NCBI GenBank assembly: GCA_034509755.1
Contig: CM067555.1
Span: 19,790,142-19,854,141 of the forward strand
Reading direction: 5' to 3'
DNA length: 64,000 bases
From: Anisodus tanguticus
Lineage: Eukaryota > Streptophyta > Magnoliopsida > Solanales > Solanaceae
How positions within the stretch are numbered: the stretch's first letter is position 1; every line of letters begins with the position of its first letter. The notes under the pieces are model-generated. The model had not been told where the DNA came from. It was given only the letters and a program-made list of their open reading frames with translations, and searched no databases. This document shows, in pieces, positions 21,154-32,802 of this stretch. Position numbers and translations under genes: made by a program.

Positions 21154-21618
21154 TCACCATCCCAAAAGCTCTAGTGAACTCCAAAAGTGAGACGCCTCCC
21201 CCGTTCCTGTCCCCGAGGCTAAAGCCTCCATGCACGTCGTCATAACCCCCGAAAGTGACCCGATATGTCCATTGAAATCCGCTCCTACAAATAACTTCTC
21301 AGTGGGTGGTATACCACCCACGACTTCGTCCAAATCCTCCCAGAAGTGCCTCTTCTCCTCCTCGTCCAAGCCCGCATGCGGCGCGTAAGCACTAAAAATG
21401 TTCATAGTGAACCCTCAAACTACCAACTTAATCGTCATCATCCTGTCATTGACCCTCCTTACATCTATCACCTGATCCTTTAGCTCGCTGTCTACCAAAA
21501 TGTCTACCCCATTTCTATATCTCGACCTACCCGAGAACCATAACTTATACCCATCTACATTCTTAGCCTTAGGTCCTACCCATTTGGTCTCCAGGACACA
21601 TGCTATATTAATCTTCAT
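21154..21618 (-). pseudogene. LINE endonuclease
   Basis: The words CVLETKWVG, GYKLWFSG, FSAYAPHAGLDEEEK and VGADFNGHIG follow the order of APE-type LINE endonucleases, which nick target DNA to prime reverse transcription. The first glycine of the usual GDFNGH is replaced by GAD. A stop at 21414 splits the domain, and the N-terminal catalytic asparagine region is absent. Confidence 0.85.
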
Positions 21619-21639
21619 CTTCTTAAGAAAGTATTAAAA

Positions 21640-23894
21640 CAACAAGATGAATACTTGATATAATAGAAAATGTCTAACATGGACAACAAGTACACTTAGG
21701 AATTGTCTGAGGGGAACATGAAAAATAATAAAACAATATTAGAAGAATATTGATATCACTTGAACAATTTGGTTGAGACATAATATAATTAAGTAATTAA
21801 AAACTTGCACTTTTTAACATTTTTTATGTGACGGTCACTCGCTTCAATATTAATATTAGAGTAGGTAGAAGTTCTAAGTTTGAGTCTCACTGACACCAAC
21901 AATATCAAAATTTTAAAAAAAATCCTGGAGTTTCGTTCATGGAAAAGAATCGGATTCAAAACTTTAGTTGAGATGAACACATAATTCAAACATTTTCAAA
22001 TAGTATATATATGAGTGATTTTTTCTTTCTCTTTCTTTAATTTGTAGGAAAAATATTTCTTTCTCCTTCACGTACCCTTGCAATGATGCAATCATCTGTT
22101 TCGTGTTTCTATACTAGCTAATTTGAACAAATTAGTAACCAAAAGAAAAACTTAAAGAATAATAGAAGATTAAACAAAGGAGGAGACAAAATCAACTCAA
22201 CAGAATGAAAATTGAATTAAATATATCCATTAACGGACCATATAGTTATGTGACGGTATAGTTTTGGAATTTGGAGATTCCAAATCCAGCTGGGACTAAG
22301 CTACAAATAAAAGTAAAGATAGCATGTTGTACTTAAAACTTTAATTTAAATTTTTTTATTCTTTCCAAATTGACCTTTTCATTCTAAACGATCTAATAAT
22401 CAACTTAATATATAGGTACAACTAATGATTAATGGAGAGTACAAGTCATTAATAGGAATATATGGATATGGGAATTAAGTTGCCACACTTAGGATCCAAG
22501 ATTTTGCGTCCATGCACCTATATTCATTGGACATGCTTCCTTAATCTTTGAATAGCCAAATAAAAGTGTTGAGGTTGACACCTGGACTGCTGACTTGATA
22601 GTGTCACATGGGGCAGTGACATGTCAATTGGTTAGTTAGGATATTTATGATTGTAAGTCGGTTTGTTAGAGAGATTAAGTTGTATATATAGTTGTAATCA
22701 TATATTTTGTATTCAGTTCAGTTCATTTCTGTTCATTACAATACAAAGGAAATTCTCAAGTTCCAATTTTACTCTTGTCTTCAAAGTAATCTCAGAACTC
22801 CTATGTTGCTTATGTCTGATTCTCATCAAAAAGCATCTTCCGAACTATCTTTAGTTTTAAATATAAATTAAATTTTTAATGTAATTTTTGTTCATTTTCT
22901 TGTTCAACCATTCAGTATACTGGCTCAACAAATTCGAATTCGTGGATGGGATAGGCCCACTAAACATTTTAGAACGTATGCTACTTTTCATATATATATA
23001 TAATCGTAAATATTCTTTCGGAAGGTTAGTTAATTAATCTTCCTCTAGTGTCACTACCATAATTGTTATTGTTAATACTATTAATCTCTTAAGTTGACTT
23101 CTATCGAAATATAACGCTAATTGCAAATTTGCAATTTCAAGTAAATGGAGGGAGGGGACGTGGAAGCATACCTCAACTTTTAGATGATACATATTTGAAC
23201 AATTGAACTTTACACTTTTGAGTCAAAGGCTTTCGATAAGTTCAACACAATGTTTTGTTTTATTTGAGGAAATTATTAATAAAAGGAGCATAAAGTTGGT
23301 AAGCGATGGAACACTCAAAAAATTCAGGTGTTTAGTTCACTAAGTTAATATGAGTGGTTTAATGTAATGTAATCCAAGTCCATCCAAAGAAATAGTTAGT
23401 ATATCTTAATTTTACACTAATTTATTTTCTTTTTGGATTTATCTGGTCAACAGGTCAATTGTCAACGCTAATAATTGGTTAGGTTAATTTTGGCATGATT
23501 TTGTAGAATCCCTTCAACCAACCAAAGCTGGACACGCCCTTGAATAATAGTTGATAATGACTTAATTGCATTATTTCTTAATTAAGCATTGACGCATTAA
23601 TACTTTCAAAGTTTGACAACTCCTCTTGATCAAAATATTTGGTATTGGGGTGGGGGAATTCACTTAATTGCTGTTAGTTATCTAATAAAGTGTGAGATTA
23701 AGACCCTTTACAGAAAAATCACCAATTGTTTTTTCCTTTGCTTTGGCTTATATATTTATCACATTCCATATGTTTGTCTTATAGCTAAGTACGTAGGTAT
23801 TACTTGTATATCTGAAGGACACGCCGTAATTCTTTTGAAGTAATTAATGTTGAAAAATGTTTGTTGAGTTCCAATCAATATACATTTTTCGGGA
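21640..23894. other. AT-rich intergenic stretch with a possible solo-LTR-like segment
   Basis: No gene seen. At about 22565-22745 the words gttgtatatatagttgtaatc (TATA-like) and gttcagttcatttctgttca-like sequence have the look of a copia LTR, but no second copy or element body is present. Confidence 0.3.
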
Positions 23895-24063
23895 TGTGGT
23901 TAGAATACGTAAATATTCTCCATATATTATGTAATTATTATTTTAGTGTAATTATGTAAATGAGATATTCTCATTCAATTAGGATTACAATTGTAAACAC
24001 ACACACATATATATATATTGTATTAATAAAAAGACTCCAATCAAGGAAAATTACATTATTCTA
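23895..24063 (+). repeat. Copia 2 5' LTR
   Basis: Starts TGTGGTTAGAATACG, includes gtaattattattttagtgta and an (AC)n(AT)n run at 23996-24019, and ends near attctaca. It matches 28488-28651. Confidence 0.85.
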
Positions 24064-24170
24064 CAGGGTATTAGAAGCCAAACCCTAGCCTCCTTTCTAC
24101 CATAATTTCGGCCCCCTAACCCTAGTTTTGGTGTCTCTTCTCACGCCGCCTACCGCCAACACCCATCATC

Positions 24171-24932
24171 ATGGCTTCTACCGCCGACTCCTCCCCCACC
24201 CATGATGTCACACATCCTCCCCCCCCTCCTAACACCTTTCATCCGGCTTTTGCCGTAACGAAAATAAAAAACTTTATCCCTTTAGTTCTTGATCAAGAGG
24301 ATGGACAGTACTCATCGTGGATCGAATTATTTCAAATACATGCTTGTGCTTACAACGTCCTTGATCACATCGATGCCACCACCACCACCCCCCCCTTCGT
24401 CCACCCGACGTGGAAACGACTTGATACTATCGTCAAACAATGGATATATGATACCATATCCAATGATTTACTTCATACTATTATGAAGACATGTGCCTCG
24501 ACTCACGAATTATGGACACTCTTAGAGGAAATCTTTCAAGACAACAAACATACACATGATATCTATTTGGAGGAACAATTCAACAACACTCGTCCTGAGA
24601 ACTTTGCCAATATGTCAGATTATTGTAAACAACTAAAATTAGTTGTCGATCAATTGTCTAATGTTGGCACTCCGATTTTCGGAACAAAGATGGTTTTACA
24701 ACTTATCAATGGTTTGCCAAAGGGTGAGTACGATACATTTACGACGATGATCCAACAGGCTGATCCCTCCCAACTCAACAAGGCCCGTTCACAATTGTTG
24801 TTGGAGGAAACCAGACGAGCCAAACAGGACAAACAAACTCAACAGGCTTTGGCAGTGGACGTACCACCAACCTCCACCACATCCGTCGGTCCTCCGCAAC
24901 CCACAGACCACCAGCCTCAACACGGTGGCTGA
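24171..24932 (+). pseudogene. Copia 2 gag
   Basis: The longest intact frame in the window, 253 codons from an ATG in the context catcATGG, about 107 bases after the 5' LTR. It carries the copia gag region: NFIPLVLDQEDGQYSSWIEL, HACAYNVLDHID, QLKLVVDQLSNVGTP and LQLINGLPKGEYD, then a lysine- and glutamine-rich tail. It stops early, before the usual zinc knuckle. The proline-rich start resembles other Ale-lineage gags. Because the frame is open, a truncated protein could be made if the LTR promoter were active. Confidence 0.9.
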
Positions 24933-25259
24933 AGAGGGGGAATGGACCGCATTCACAGAAATCGAGGCAACGGTAAGGGCAAATGACATGGCAGAAAATC
25001 CAACTTTTGCGGACAGACACAACCGACCCAATACCCATCTCAGTGGGCTAGCCCAATTCTGTGGCTCACAGCCCCGGAAACTGGGCCTCGCTACCATGCC
25101 CGTAACCAACACTCCCGGCCCAGCACACCAAGAAATGCCAGCAGCTGAGCATCCTAGGCCTATACTACACGGGCCAACAACACTAGGCCCACTTCTCAAC
25201 GGCCCAACAGCAGGCCTACGGTCCCATGACCCCTGCCGAACTTAGTCAGGCTTACAGCA

Positions 25260-25560
25260 CTATGAATCTCCAGCAGCCCGACGATGCATGGTACATAGTG
25301 TCACATCCTAACTCACTCGCGACTCTGTTAATCTCCCTCACCTATTTAATATGAACAATCCTCAATTTATTTTGGTCGGCAATGACAATCGTATTCTAAT
25401 TCAGGGCTATGACAACACTCAAACACAACCACCTCACCAGCCTTTTACCCTAAAAATGTCTTATATTCTCCTAACATCATTAAAAACTTAATCTCTGTTA
25501 GGAAATTTGCTAGTGACAATTATGTATCTATTGAGTTTGACCGTTAGATTTTTCTATGAA
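25260..25560 (+). pseudogene. Copia 2 protease remnant
   Basis: The protease entry word DDAWYIVSH is followed by LATLLISLTYL, so the catalytic DTGAT segment between them has been deleted or altered. Words near 25480 (NIIKNLISVRKFA) follow in another frame. Confidence 0.65.
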
Positions 25561-26200
25561 GGACCTTCGTACGGGGAAAACTTTTACGAGATGCAATAGT
25601 GTGGGGGACCTATATCCTTTCTCGTCTAATTCCGCTGCAAGTATCAATCCACCAACCTCTCTAGCTGCAATCTCTCCATCAACTTGGCACAATAGACTCG
25701 GGCATCCGGAAGCACCAGATTTTAATTTTCTTAGAAGTAAGAATTCCATTCAATGTAATAAAGGGAAATTTACCCACGCTTGCTACTCTTTTCCTTTAGG
25801 AAAGCATGTTAGACTTCCTTTTCAATCTTCATTAAGTGTAACTTTTTCTCCTTTTGATATTATTCATGCGAATTTATGGACATCTCTCATTACTAGCAAA
25901 CTGGATCACAAATATTATTTGGTATTTTTGGATGATTTCTCTCACTTTCTTTGGGTGTATCCTCTAACATATAAGTCCCAAGTCTACACATTTTTTCTTG
26001 AATTTCAAGCATATGTTAAAACCCAATTTGAAAAGACCAATAAAACGTTTCAATGTGATAATGGTCGAGAGTTTGACAACCTTCCCTTTTATAAATTTTG
26101 TGTTGATCACAGCATAGTGTTTTGATTTTCTTGCCCCCATACCTCACCTCAAAATGGTAAGGCTGAAAGAATCCTATGCACCATCAATGATAAGATCCAC
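25556..26200 (+). pseudogene. Copia 2 integrase
   Basis: After a GAG-pre-integrase block (WHNRLGHPEAPDFN, GKHVRLPF) comes the DDE core: FDIIHANLWTSLITS, YYLVFLDDFSHFLWVYPL, QCDNGREF, and in the next frame PQNGKAER. The first catalytic aspartate, expected in the HxDLW word, is asparagine here (HANLWTS). The aspartate of CDNG and the glutamate of GKAER remain. A stop at 26123 ends the frame before the last catalytic residue. Confidence 0.85.
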
Positions 26201-27000
26201 ACTATGTTCTTCCATGCTTACATCCCCTTTCGTTTTGGGTGTACGCCTTACACATGGCGGTATACCTCCTTAACATATTACCAATACGAACTCTTCAAAA
26301 TAAAACTCCAACTGAAATTCTCGTTTGTCGGATATTCTCTTATGATCACTTTTAGATTTTCGGGTTTCTATGCTACCCGAATCTCGCCTCCACGGTCCCT
26401 CACAAATTAGCACATAGAACTACCATTTCCATTTTCTTAGGTTTCCCGTCAAACTATATGGGGTACTTATGTTATGATTTGTTCACAAATAAAATCCTAG
26501 TCTCTCACCATGTCACATTCGACGAGCACATTTTCCCATTTGCAAACGTCTAAAAGTTTCAGGTTACTGATTATGACTTTCTTGATGATCCAGACACTTC
26601 CCCTCTCATTAGAAACACAATACATCATGGCATCCATCCCGTCCCGTCACTGCCCCAGCCCATCCCGTCACTGCCCCAACCCATTCTGTCATTGCCCAAA
26701 CCCCGTCGAATACCTCAATATCTCATCGACCACCATCCCACCCACTTCTCCCATCTCAGCATCATCCATCCTATCACCGAGTTCACTGCCCACCCCTACC
26801 ACTATTCCCGTATCACCGAGCCCATTGCTCGTAACCACCCCACTGTCTATAACCCAAATAGTCCCACTTCTGGCCCACCATATGAAAACTCGTGCCAGCA
26901 TGATATTTTCAAACCGAAATTCCATTTTAACTTATCCACTCAGATCATCTCCCCTATACTTAAAACTCCAAAATTTGCCAAGCTTGACCCGAATTGAAAT
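26200..27000 (+). pseudogene. Copia 2 integrase tail and linker
   Basis: Shifted frames carry FGCTPYTWRYTS, HLRTTISIFLG-type words and a long proline/serine linker with PTTIPVSPSPLLVTTPLS. This is the normal low-complexity region between copia integrase and reverse transcriptase. Confidence 0.6.
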
Positions 27001-27006
27001 GCGGCC

Positions 27007-27990
27007 ATGCGTGAGAAATTTAATGCGCTCACTACAAAACACACATGGGATCTTATCCCGAGACCAGAGAGGGTGAATAAGATTCATTGCATGTGGCTAT
27101 ATCGTCACAAATTCAGAGATAGTGGTGTGCTTGAACGTCATAAGGTGAGACTTGTGGCAAATAGCACGGGGCAACAAGAGAGAGTTGATTGTGGTGAGAC
27201 CTTCAGTCCAGTATTTAAACCAGCCACCATTCACACTGTTTTGAGCATAACTATGGGAAAGGACTACCTGATTCATCAACTTGATATGAAAAATGTGTTC
27301 TTACATGGTGATTTGAAAGAAACAGTATATATGCATCAACCGCTTGGCTTTGTGCATCCAGAGGCTCATCAGTATATCTGTCGTCTTCAAAAGTCACTAT
27401 ACGACTTGAAATAGGCCCCCAGGGCTTGGTGTGAGCTCTTTTACACTTACATCATACAGATCGATTTTGTGTGCAGTAAAAGTGATAATTCACTTTTAAT
27501 TTTTCATCGAAGTAATGACAATGCATACCTTTTGCTCTATGTGGATGATATTGTTCAGACTGCCTCATCTAATGTGCTGAAACACGAGATCATTACCCTG
27601 CTCAAATCCGAATTTATTATGATAGACTTGTGTAAGTTGAGTTATTTTTGGGATTTCGGTGACCAGATCCGAAAATGCAATGTTCCTGTGTCAACGTAAG
27701 TATGCCGAATAATTTTTTTACTGGGATAAAATAACAAACTGCAAGATTATGCCCACTCCGGTCGACTCAAAGTTGAAACTCAGTGCCGATGATGGTGATC
27801 CGGTGCTCAATCCTTCCCTTTATAGGAGCTTTGCTGGTGCACTTCAGTATCTTACATTCACTAGGCCTGATATTGCTTATGTTGTTCAGCAGGTATGCTT
27901 GTTCATGCATGCTCCCAGGAAGCCTCACATTACCGCTCTTAAACGTATCATTCGATACGTTAAGGGTACTCTTGACTACGGATTACATCT
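27007..27990 (+). pseudogene. Copia 2 reverse transcriptase
   Basis: Words in order: EKFNALTTKHTWDLIPRPE, ETFSPVFKPATIHTVLSI, HQLDMKNVFLHGDLKETVYM, a stop after SLYDLK (27411-27413), AYLLLYVDDIVQ with catalytic YVDD (27540), CKLSYFWDFG, then PVDSKLKLSADDGDPV and YLTFTRPDIAYVVQQVC. The catalytic motif is intact, but the stop and two frame changes disable the enzyme. Confidence 0.9.
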
Positions 27991-28487
27991 CTATCCATCT
28001 GCACCGACCAGGCTGATATCATATACCGACGCCGATTGGGGCGGCTGTCCGGACACACATCGATCTACTTTCGGCTATTGTGTATTTTTGGGTCATAACC
28101 TCATCTCGTGGTCAGCCAAACGACAAGTCACGCTTTTCCGTTTGAGTGCAGAAGCAGAATATAGAGGCGTTGTGAACGTTGTTGCCGAGATTTGTTGGCT
28201 CCGAAACCTTCTTCTAGAGCTTCATTGTCCCTTACGTAAGGCATCTATTGTGATAACATATCTGTTGTCTACTTGTCTCATAACTCGGTTCAGCACCAGC
28301 GAACCAAACATATTGAGATGGATATTCACTTTGTTCGTGAGAAGGTTGCCATGAGCCATGTTCGGGATGTTACATGTTCCCTCTTCCTATTAGTACGTAG
28401 ATATATTTTAAGGGACTTCCCCGGCAGCTGTGCCTTGACTTCAGATCCAGTCTGAGCGTCGACGTCCTCCTGCTCCGACTGAGGGGG
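27991..28487 (+). pseudogene. Copia 2 RNase H and polypurine tract
   Basis: SYTDADWGGCPDTHRSTFGY, LSAEAEYRGVVNVVAEICWL and, after a shift near 28245, SHNSVQHQRTKHIEMDIHFV give the copia RNase H. The YTDAD aspartates are kept. A purine tract (ctgagggggtg, 28479-28489) leads directly into the 3' LTR and would prime plus-strand synthesis. Confidence 0.85.
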
Positions 28488-28651
28488 TGTGATAGAGAAT
28501 ACGTAAATATTCTTCATATATTCTGTAATTATTATTTTAGTGTAATTATGTAAAGTATATATTCACATTCAATTAGGATTACAATTCTAGACACCTATAT
28601 ATATATTGTATTAATGAGAAACTACAATCAGAATTACACTATTTCATATCA
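28488..28651 (+). repeat. Copia 2 3' LTR
   Basis: Starts TGTGATAGAGAATACG after the purine tract and ends catatca. It matches 23895-24063 in gtaattattattttagtgta, caattaggattacaatt and tatatatattgtattaat. Confidence 0.85.
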
Positions 28652-29086
28652 AGGTTCTAATCATAGTTAGAATAACAACTATTTCATATATTTACTCTAA
28701 AATAATTGACAACCCCAAAATTCTAGCAAAAAATATTATCTCACCTATAAATTAATCCTAAAATTATCTTTCTTTTCCTATTTATTACGTGTGCTTCCTT
28801 TTTTTCTTCTTTTGAACAATTTTTTTTTGTACAGTACATTCTTCTTAATTTTTCCACCTACCTCCATCCGGATATGTTTCCAATTTGTTTTTGTATACTT
28901 CGTGCTGTAATTTTAATTTAACAAAAGAAAACTTATAAGTCGTTACAACTTATATGATACATAATAAATATGAAAAGAAAGAAAATCTTAGGATTAATTT
29001 ATAGGTGAGATAATGTATTAGCTAGAATTTTGGGATTTAGAGTAAATAAAGGAAATATTTGTTATTCTAACTATAGTTAGGACCTT
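28651..29086. mobile_element. Foldback-type MITE with arms of about 130-140 bp
   Basis: The left arm (28651-about 28790) and right arm (about 28959-29086) are inverted copies. Both outer ends, read inward, give AAGGTYCTAAYYATAGTTAG, followed by AATAACAA, TTTACTCTAAA, CCCAAAATTCTAG and ATCTCACCTATAAATTAATC. The loop is about 170 bp and non-coding. About 436 bp in all. The left arm has a small insertion relative to the right. No target duplication is recognisable, perhaps because copia 2 inserted at its left edge. The superfamily is uncertain. Confidence 0.8.
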
Positions 29087-29129
29087 AATTAAGACAATTA
29101 GATCTCAACCTTTAATTCTTAACTATGAC

Positions 29130-29956
29130 TAGGGATGACAACGGATCGAATCTGGACCGGATCCTAGTAGATCCAGATCCAGATCCAGATTCGTTTTTCA
29201 TACGTAAATCCAGATCCGGATCCAAATCCGTCGGGTCCATAAAAATCAGATCCAAATCCGGATCCATCGGATCCACCGGGTCCACGGATCGGATCTGGAT
29301 CCACATGTAAAAATTTGTCTTGCTAAGAATGTAACCTTGCTAAGAATTTTTTTTTGAACTGACAAACGATTTTTACTTAGGTAATAGTTTACTGTGTTTC
29401 AATTTTGAAATGTTCATATGTGATATTTTGTTCGTTGTCTCATTTTGATTGTGAGCTATTAATTGAAAATGTTGGACAATGACAATAGTTGTGGAAAATG
29501 CTGACTAGTATTTCCACAATGCAGAACTTGCATGTTCTTGGGATCTTCACAAATGAAGTGAATATAATTTTAACTACTTGTCTATGGAGATGTTAGTCAT
29601 TCACTAATATAACATTGATTTTATTATCGAAGTTACCTCTTTATTTTTTGGTTTTTGAGTTAACGTGGGGATAAATTAAACTTGTTTTGAGAATTAAACT
29701 TGCAAAGATGTGCTTAGCAATTTTAAGAAAATACTTATAAAATTACATTCTAGGTTATGAATATATTTAATAAAAAATGGATTCACGGGTCGGATCTGGA
29801 CCGGATACGGATCTCAAATACAAGATCCAGATCCAGATCCGATCCGTCAGAAATGGATCCGGATCCGATCCGGATTCGTCGGGTCCAAATTTTGAAGATC
29901 CATATGCTATAAAACAGAGCTGGTTCCACCGGGTCCAGGATCCACTGCCATCCCTA
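29130..29956. mobile_element. hAT-type MITE, copy A
   Basis: 827 bp flanked by a perfect 8-bp duplication, actatgac (29122-29129 and 29957-29964). The ends are TAGGGATGACAACGGATCG and, from the right, TAGGGATGGCAGTGGATCC. Both ends are filled with GGATCCAGATC-type repeats in both orientations. The interior (29310-29770) is AT-rich and non-coding. The 8-bp duplication and TAGGGATGGCA end mark the hAT superfamily. It has no transposase and would depend on one supplied in trans. Confidence 0.95.
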
Positions 29957-29964
29957 ACTATGAC

Positions 29965-31180
29965 GTATGTCTCTCATCCAAGTAGAAACTTGACTTTATC
30001 TCCTCTTTTTTTTTTTTACATCAAAACTTCTTTTTCGAGCTTCTTCTCATTTTTCTTGGGCATCTATATTAGAGATCGTAGGTATTTGACTAACATAAGG
30101 GATTGAGATTTTAGATCTGTGTTCTCTTCTTAATACCTTTATTTCCCTTCCACATGGAATTGTTGTAACTTGAGCTTCGTGCCATGTTTAAAAGATCTCT
30201 ATTTTTCATTTAAAAAATGTGCAATGGCTATTTCTAACTGAATGTCGATGGAAACAATCTAAATAGTAGTGTTTTAACACGAAAAAATTAGAAAGTTTCT
30301 CAGCGTTTCAATGAGAACCAGTTTCTCACCATGCGTTTTTCCCAGTGAGTTGGTTCAGTAGGAATGAGGTGGAAAAAATCATGTTTTATAGCATAGATTT
30401 TCACTGAATGTCGGGAGAATTACCTCTATTTCTAGTAGTGTGCTATACTCGCACCGGAATGAAAAAACGAGCAGTTACACTTTAATAATTAACGTTTCAC
30501 TGACTCTAGTATTCACAAGCTTTCAAAGAAGGAATATTATCAAGCACCCTTTACTATTTCGGATAATATTTATGATTCTACCTTTTAAATTTGATGGGGA
30601 ATTTGTAGGCACAATTTAACGACAAACATGCTACTGTGTTAATCAAGGTGCACACATACTCGATTTGATCCGGATAGCATTATTATAAAAAAAAGAAAAA
30701 ACTAAAACTAATGTACATCGTAGGAATAGGCCAGAAATGGAACTCGAATTTTATTAGGTTGCATTTGTTTGAAATCTTAGAAGTTTTGAGTTTGCAAACT
30801 TCGTTTTTTGATTATTAATTAACATAAAGTATTTATTTGAGCTCTACATCTTGAGGTAAAAAAAAAAAAATCACTGACCAATGAAAAAAGTAAGTTGCTT
30901 ATGAGGAAATTGTAGGTAGCACTTTAAGGTCTTTTAAAGTAATCAAGACAACGTTGGGATCAAACTAACTTTTGCCCAATAATTATGCAGTAGCAATAAT
31001 TTGTTTTCATGTTTAACCAAATTTGGCAATAGAAATTAAGAATAAGGCAGAGGTTGCCTACCCAAAGAGCCATAAGGAGCCTAGCTAGGCAAAATTCATG
31101 CATTACATTTCTCTTGGTGACAACGTAAGAGAAAATACTTCATTATAAAAAATACTTATACAATCACATCGTTTTATATA
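29965..31180. other. AT-rich spacer with CACTA-like remnants
   Basis: No gene seen. At 30221-30271 and 30398-30440 two segments contain actgaatgtcg and end in tagtagtg (minus strand CACTACTA), like CACTA termini in the same orientation. The rest holds poly-T and poly-A runs only. Confidence 0.4.
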
Positions 31181-31570
31181 CTATCTTCGTTCCACAATAA
31201 ATGATTGTTTAGGCCTTTCATTTTTATTTTAAAATAAGTGATTGTTTAGAATTTCAATAATACTTTGGGCAGATTTTTTCAAAATTATCCTTGTTTAAAT
31301 AATCAACATTCATTAACTACATTTTCTTTTTTTAGGCATTTAATTATGAAGTCTAATGATTTGTTAAGTGTTTCACTTGAGGTTTTAATGATACCCCTTG
31401 TTAATGATCACCTATTAATATCCAAATTTCAATACCCAATGTCAACTTAGAAAGCGGTAAAAATTGATTAGGAGTAAATTAGTAAAAGCACTCCTAATTT
31501 TTTAGGAGTGAGCATTTTTTTAAAGGGTGTGCACAAATTAAAAGAATCACTTATTATAGAATGGAGGGAG
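31181..31570. mobile_element. Stowaway-like MITE
   Basis: 390 bp between TA dinucleotides (31179-31180 and 31571-31572). The left end reads CTATCTTCGTTCCACAATAA and the right end, read inward, CTCCCTCCATTCTATAATAA, the known Stowaway (Tc1/mariner) terminus. Both continue with TGATTG/TGATTC. Non-coding interior. Confidence 0.85.
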
Positions 31571-31851
31571 TATAAAAACTAATAGTTTTTGACCCTACTG
31601 AAATTGGTTAAATTACCTTGAGGGCTTAAATTATTTACACCATCACTACTGAAGTGACAGTAAAACTTTAATTTGTGATTGATTGTTCTAATCCCTACAA
31701 AATCCCAGTTTCGTGTAAATTATGAGATACACTATAAATCTCAAACTAAATAAGCGTAATGATTGAAAACTTATCTTAAAACTCGGCAAGCAGGAGCATT
31801 CACTGATGTGTCAAATAAACAAAAGATGAATATTTAAGCCTCAACTGTGAC

Positions 31852-32700
31852 TAGGGATGGCAACGGATCGGATCTGGATCGGATCCTACTAGATCCAGAT
31901 CCAAATCCGTTTTTCATACCTGAATCCAGATCCGTCGGGTCCATAAAAATCAGATCCAAATCCGGATCCATTAGATTCACCGTGTCCACGGATCGGATCT
32001 GGATCCACATGTAAAAAAATTTGTCTTGCTAAGAATGTAACCTTGCTAAGAATTTTTTTTTGAACTGACAAACGATTTTTACTTAGCTAACAGTTTACTG
32101 TATTTCAATTTTGAAATGTTCATATGAGGTATTTTGTTCGTTGTCTCGTTTTGATATATTTTGTTCGTTGTCTCGTTTTGATTGTGAGCTATTAATTGAA
32201 AATGTTGGACAATGACAATAGTTGTGAAAAATACTGACTAGTATTTCCACAATGCAGAACTTGCATGTGCTTGGAATCTTCACAAATGAAGTGAATATAA
32301 TTTTAACTACTTGTCTATGGAGATGTTAGTCATTAACTAATATAACATTGATTTTATTATCGAAGTTACCTCTTTATTTTTTGGTTTTTGAGTTAACGCG
32401 GGGATAAATTAAACTTGTTTTGAGAATTAAACTTGCAAGGATGTGCTTAGCAATTTTAAGAAAATACTTATAAAATTATATTCTAGGTTATGAATATATA
32501 TAATAAAAAATGGATCCACGGGTCGGATCTGGACCGGATACGGATCTCAAATGCAAGTTCTAGATCCAGATCCGATCCGTCAGAAACGGATCCGGGTCCG
32601 ATCCGGATCCGTCGGGTCCAAATTTTGAAGATCCATATCCTATAAAACGGATCTGGATCCACCAGATCCGGACCGGGTCCAGGATCCACTGCCATCTCTA
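31852..32700. mobile_element. hAT-type MITE, copy B
   Basis: 849 bp flanked by a perfect 8-bp duplication, actgtgac (31844-31851 and 32701-32708). It has the same ends, subterminal GGATCCAGATC repeats and interior as copy A, in the same orientation 2.7 kb away. It carries a 27-bp tandem duplication at 32132-32185 (unit beginning ttttgttcgttgtctcgttt) that copy A lacks. Confidence 0.95.
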
Positions 32701-32802
32701 ACTGTGACCTCCCAACGGCCTAAATACTGAATTATGATGCGTAGATTATTATATTGGAATAGATATACATGGATTACTTAGTAAATATATTTTATTGATA
32801 GA

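Larger units (their letters stand above)
18411..21630 (-). mobile_element. RTE-clade LINE, 5'-truncated and decayed
   Basis: A non-LTR retrotransposon on the minus strand. From 5' to 3' it holds an apurinic-like endonuclease (21618-21154), reverse transcriptase (about 20600-19430), a C-terminal basic region (19184-18858), a 3' untranslated region with tgtggggtctggggagggta-like sequence, and a (TTG)n tail (plus strand aacaacaacaaca at 18411-18423). A TTG-repeat tail is usual for plant RTE elements. About 3.2 kb. The start of the endonuclease is missing and no target duplication was identified. Confidence 0.9.
23895..28651 (+). mobile_element. Copia element 2 (Ale/Retrofit-like), decayed
   Basis: A complete-length plus-strand copia element: 5' LTR (23895-24063), altered primer-binding site (gggtattagaagcc), gag from 24171, protease, integrase (25556-26200), reverse transcriptase (27007-27700), RNase H (27990-28440), polypurine tract (ctgagggggtg), 3' LTR (28488-28651). 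Gag and pol words match copia element 1. Several stops and frameshifts break pol. Target duplications are not recognisable. Its 3' LTR ends at the first base of a foldback element. Confidence 0.9.

Noticed and set aside
24775..25199. Minus-strand frames of 87 and 136 codons
   Set aside because: Antisense shadows of the copia 2 gag tail; the sense strand has recognisable gag words.
29112..29310. Open frames with Asp-Pro-Asp repeats on both strands, also at 31889-32071 and 32483-32695
   Set aside because: They are produced by the GGATCCAGATC subterminal repeats of the two hAT MITEs, not by genes.
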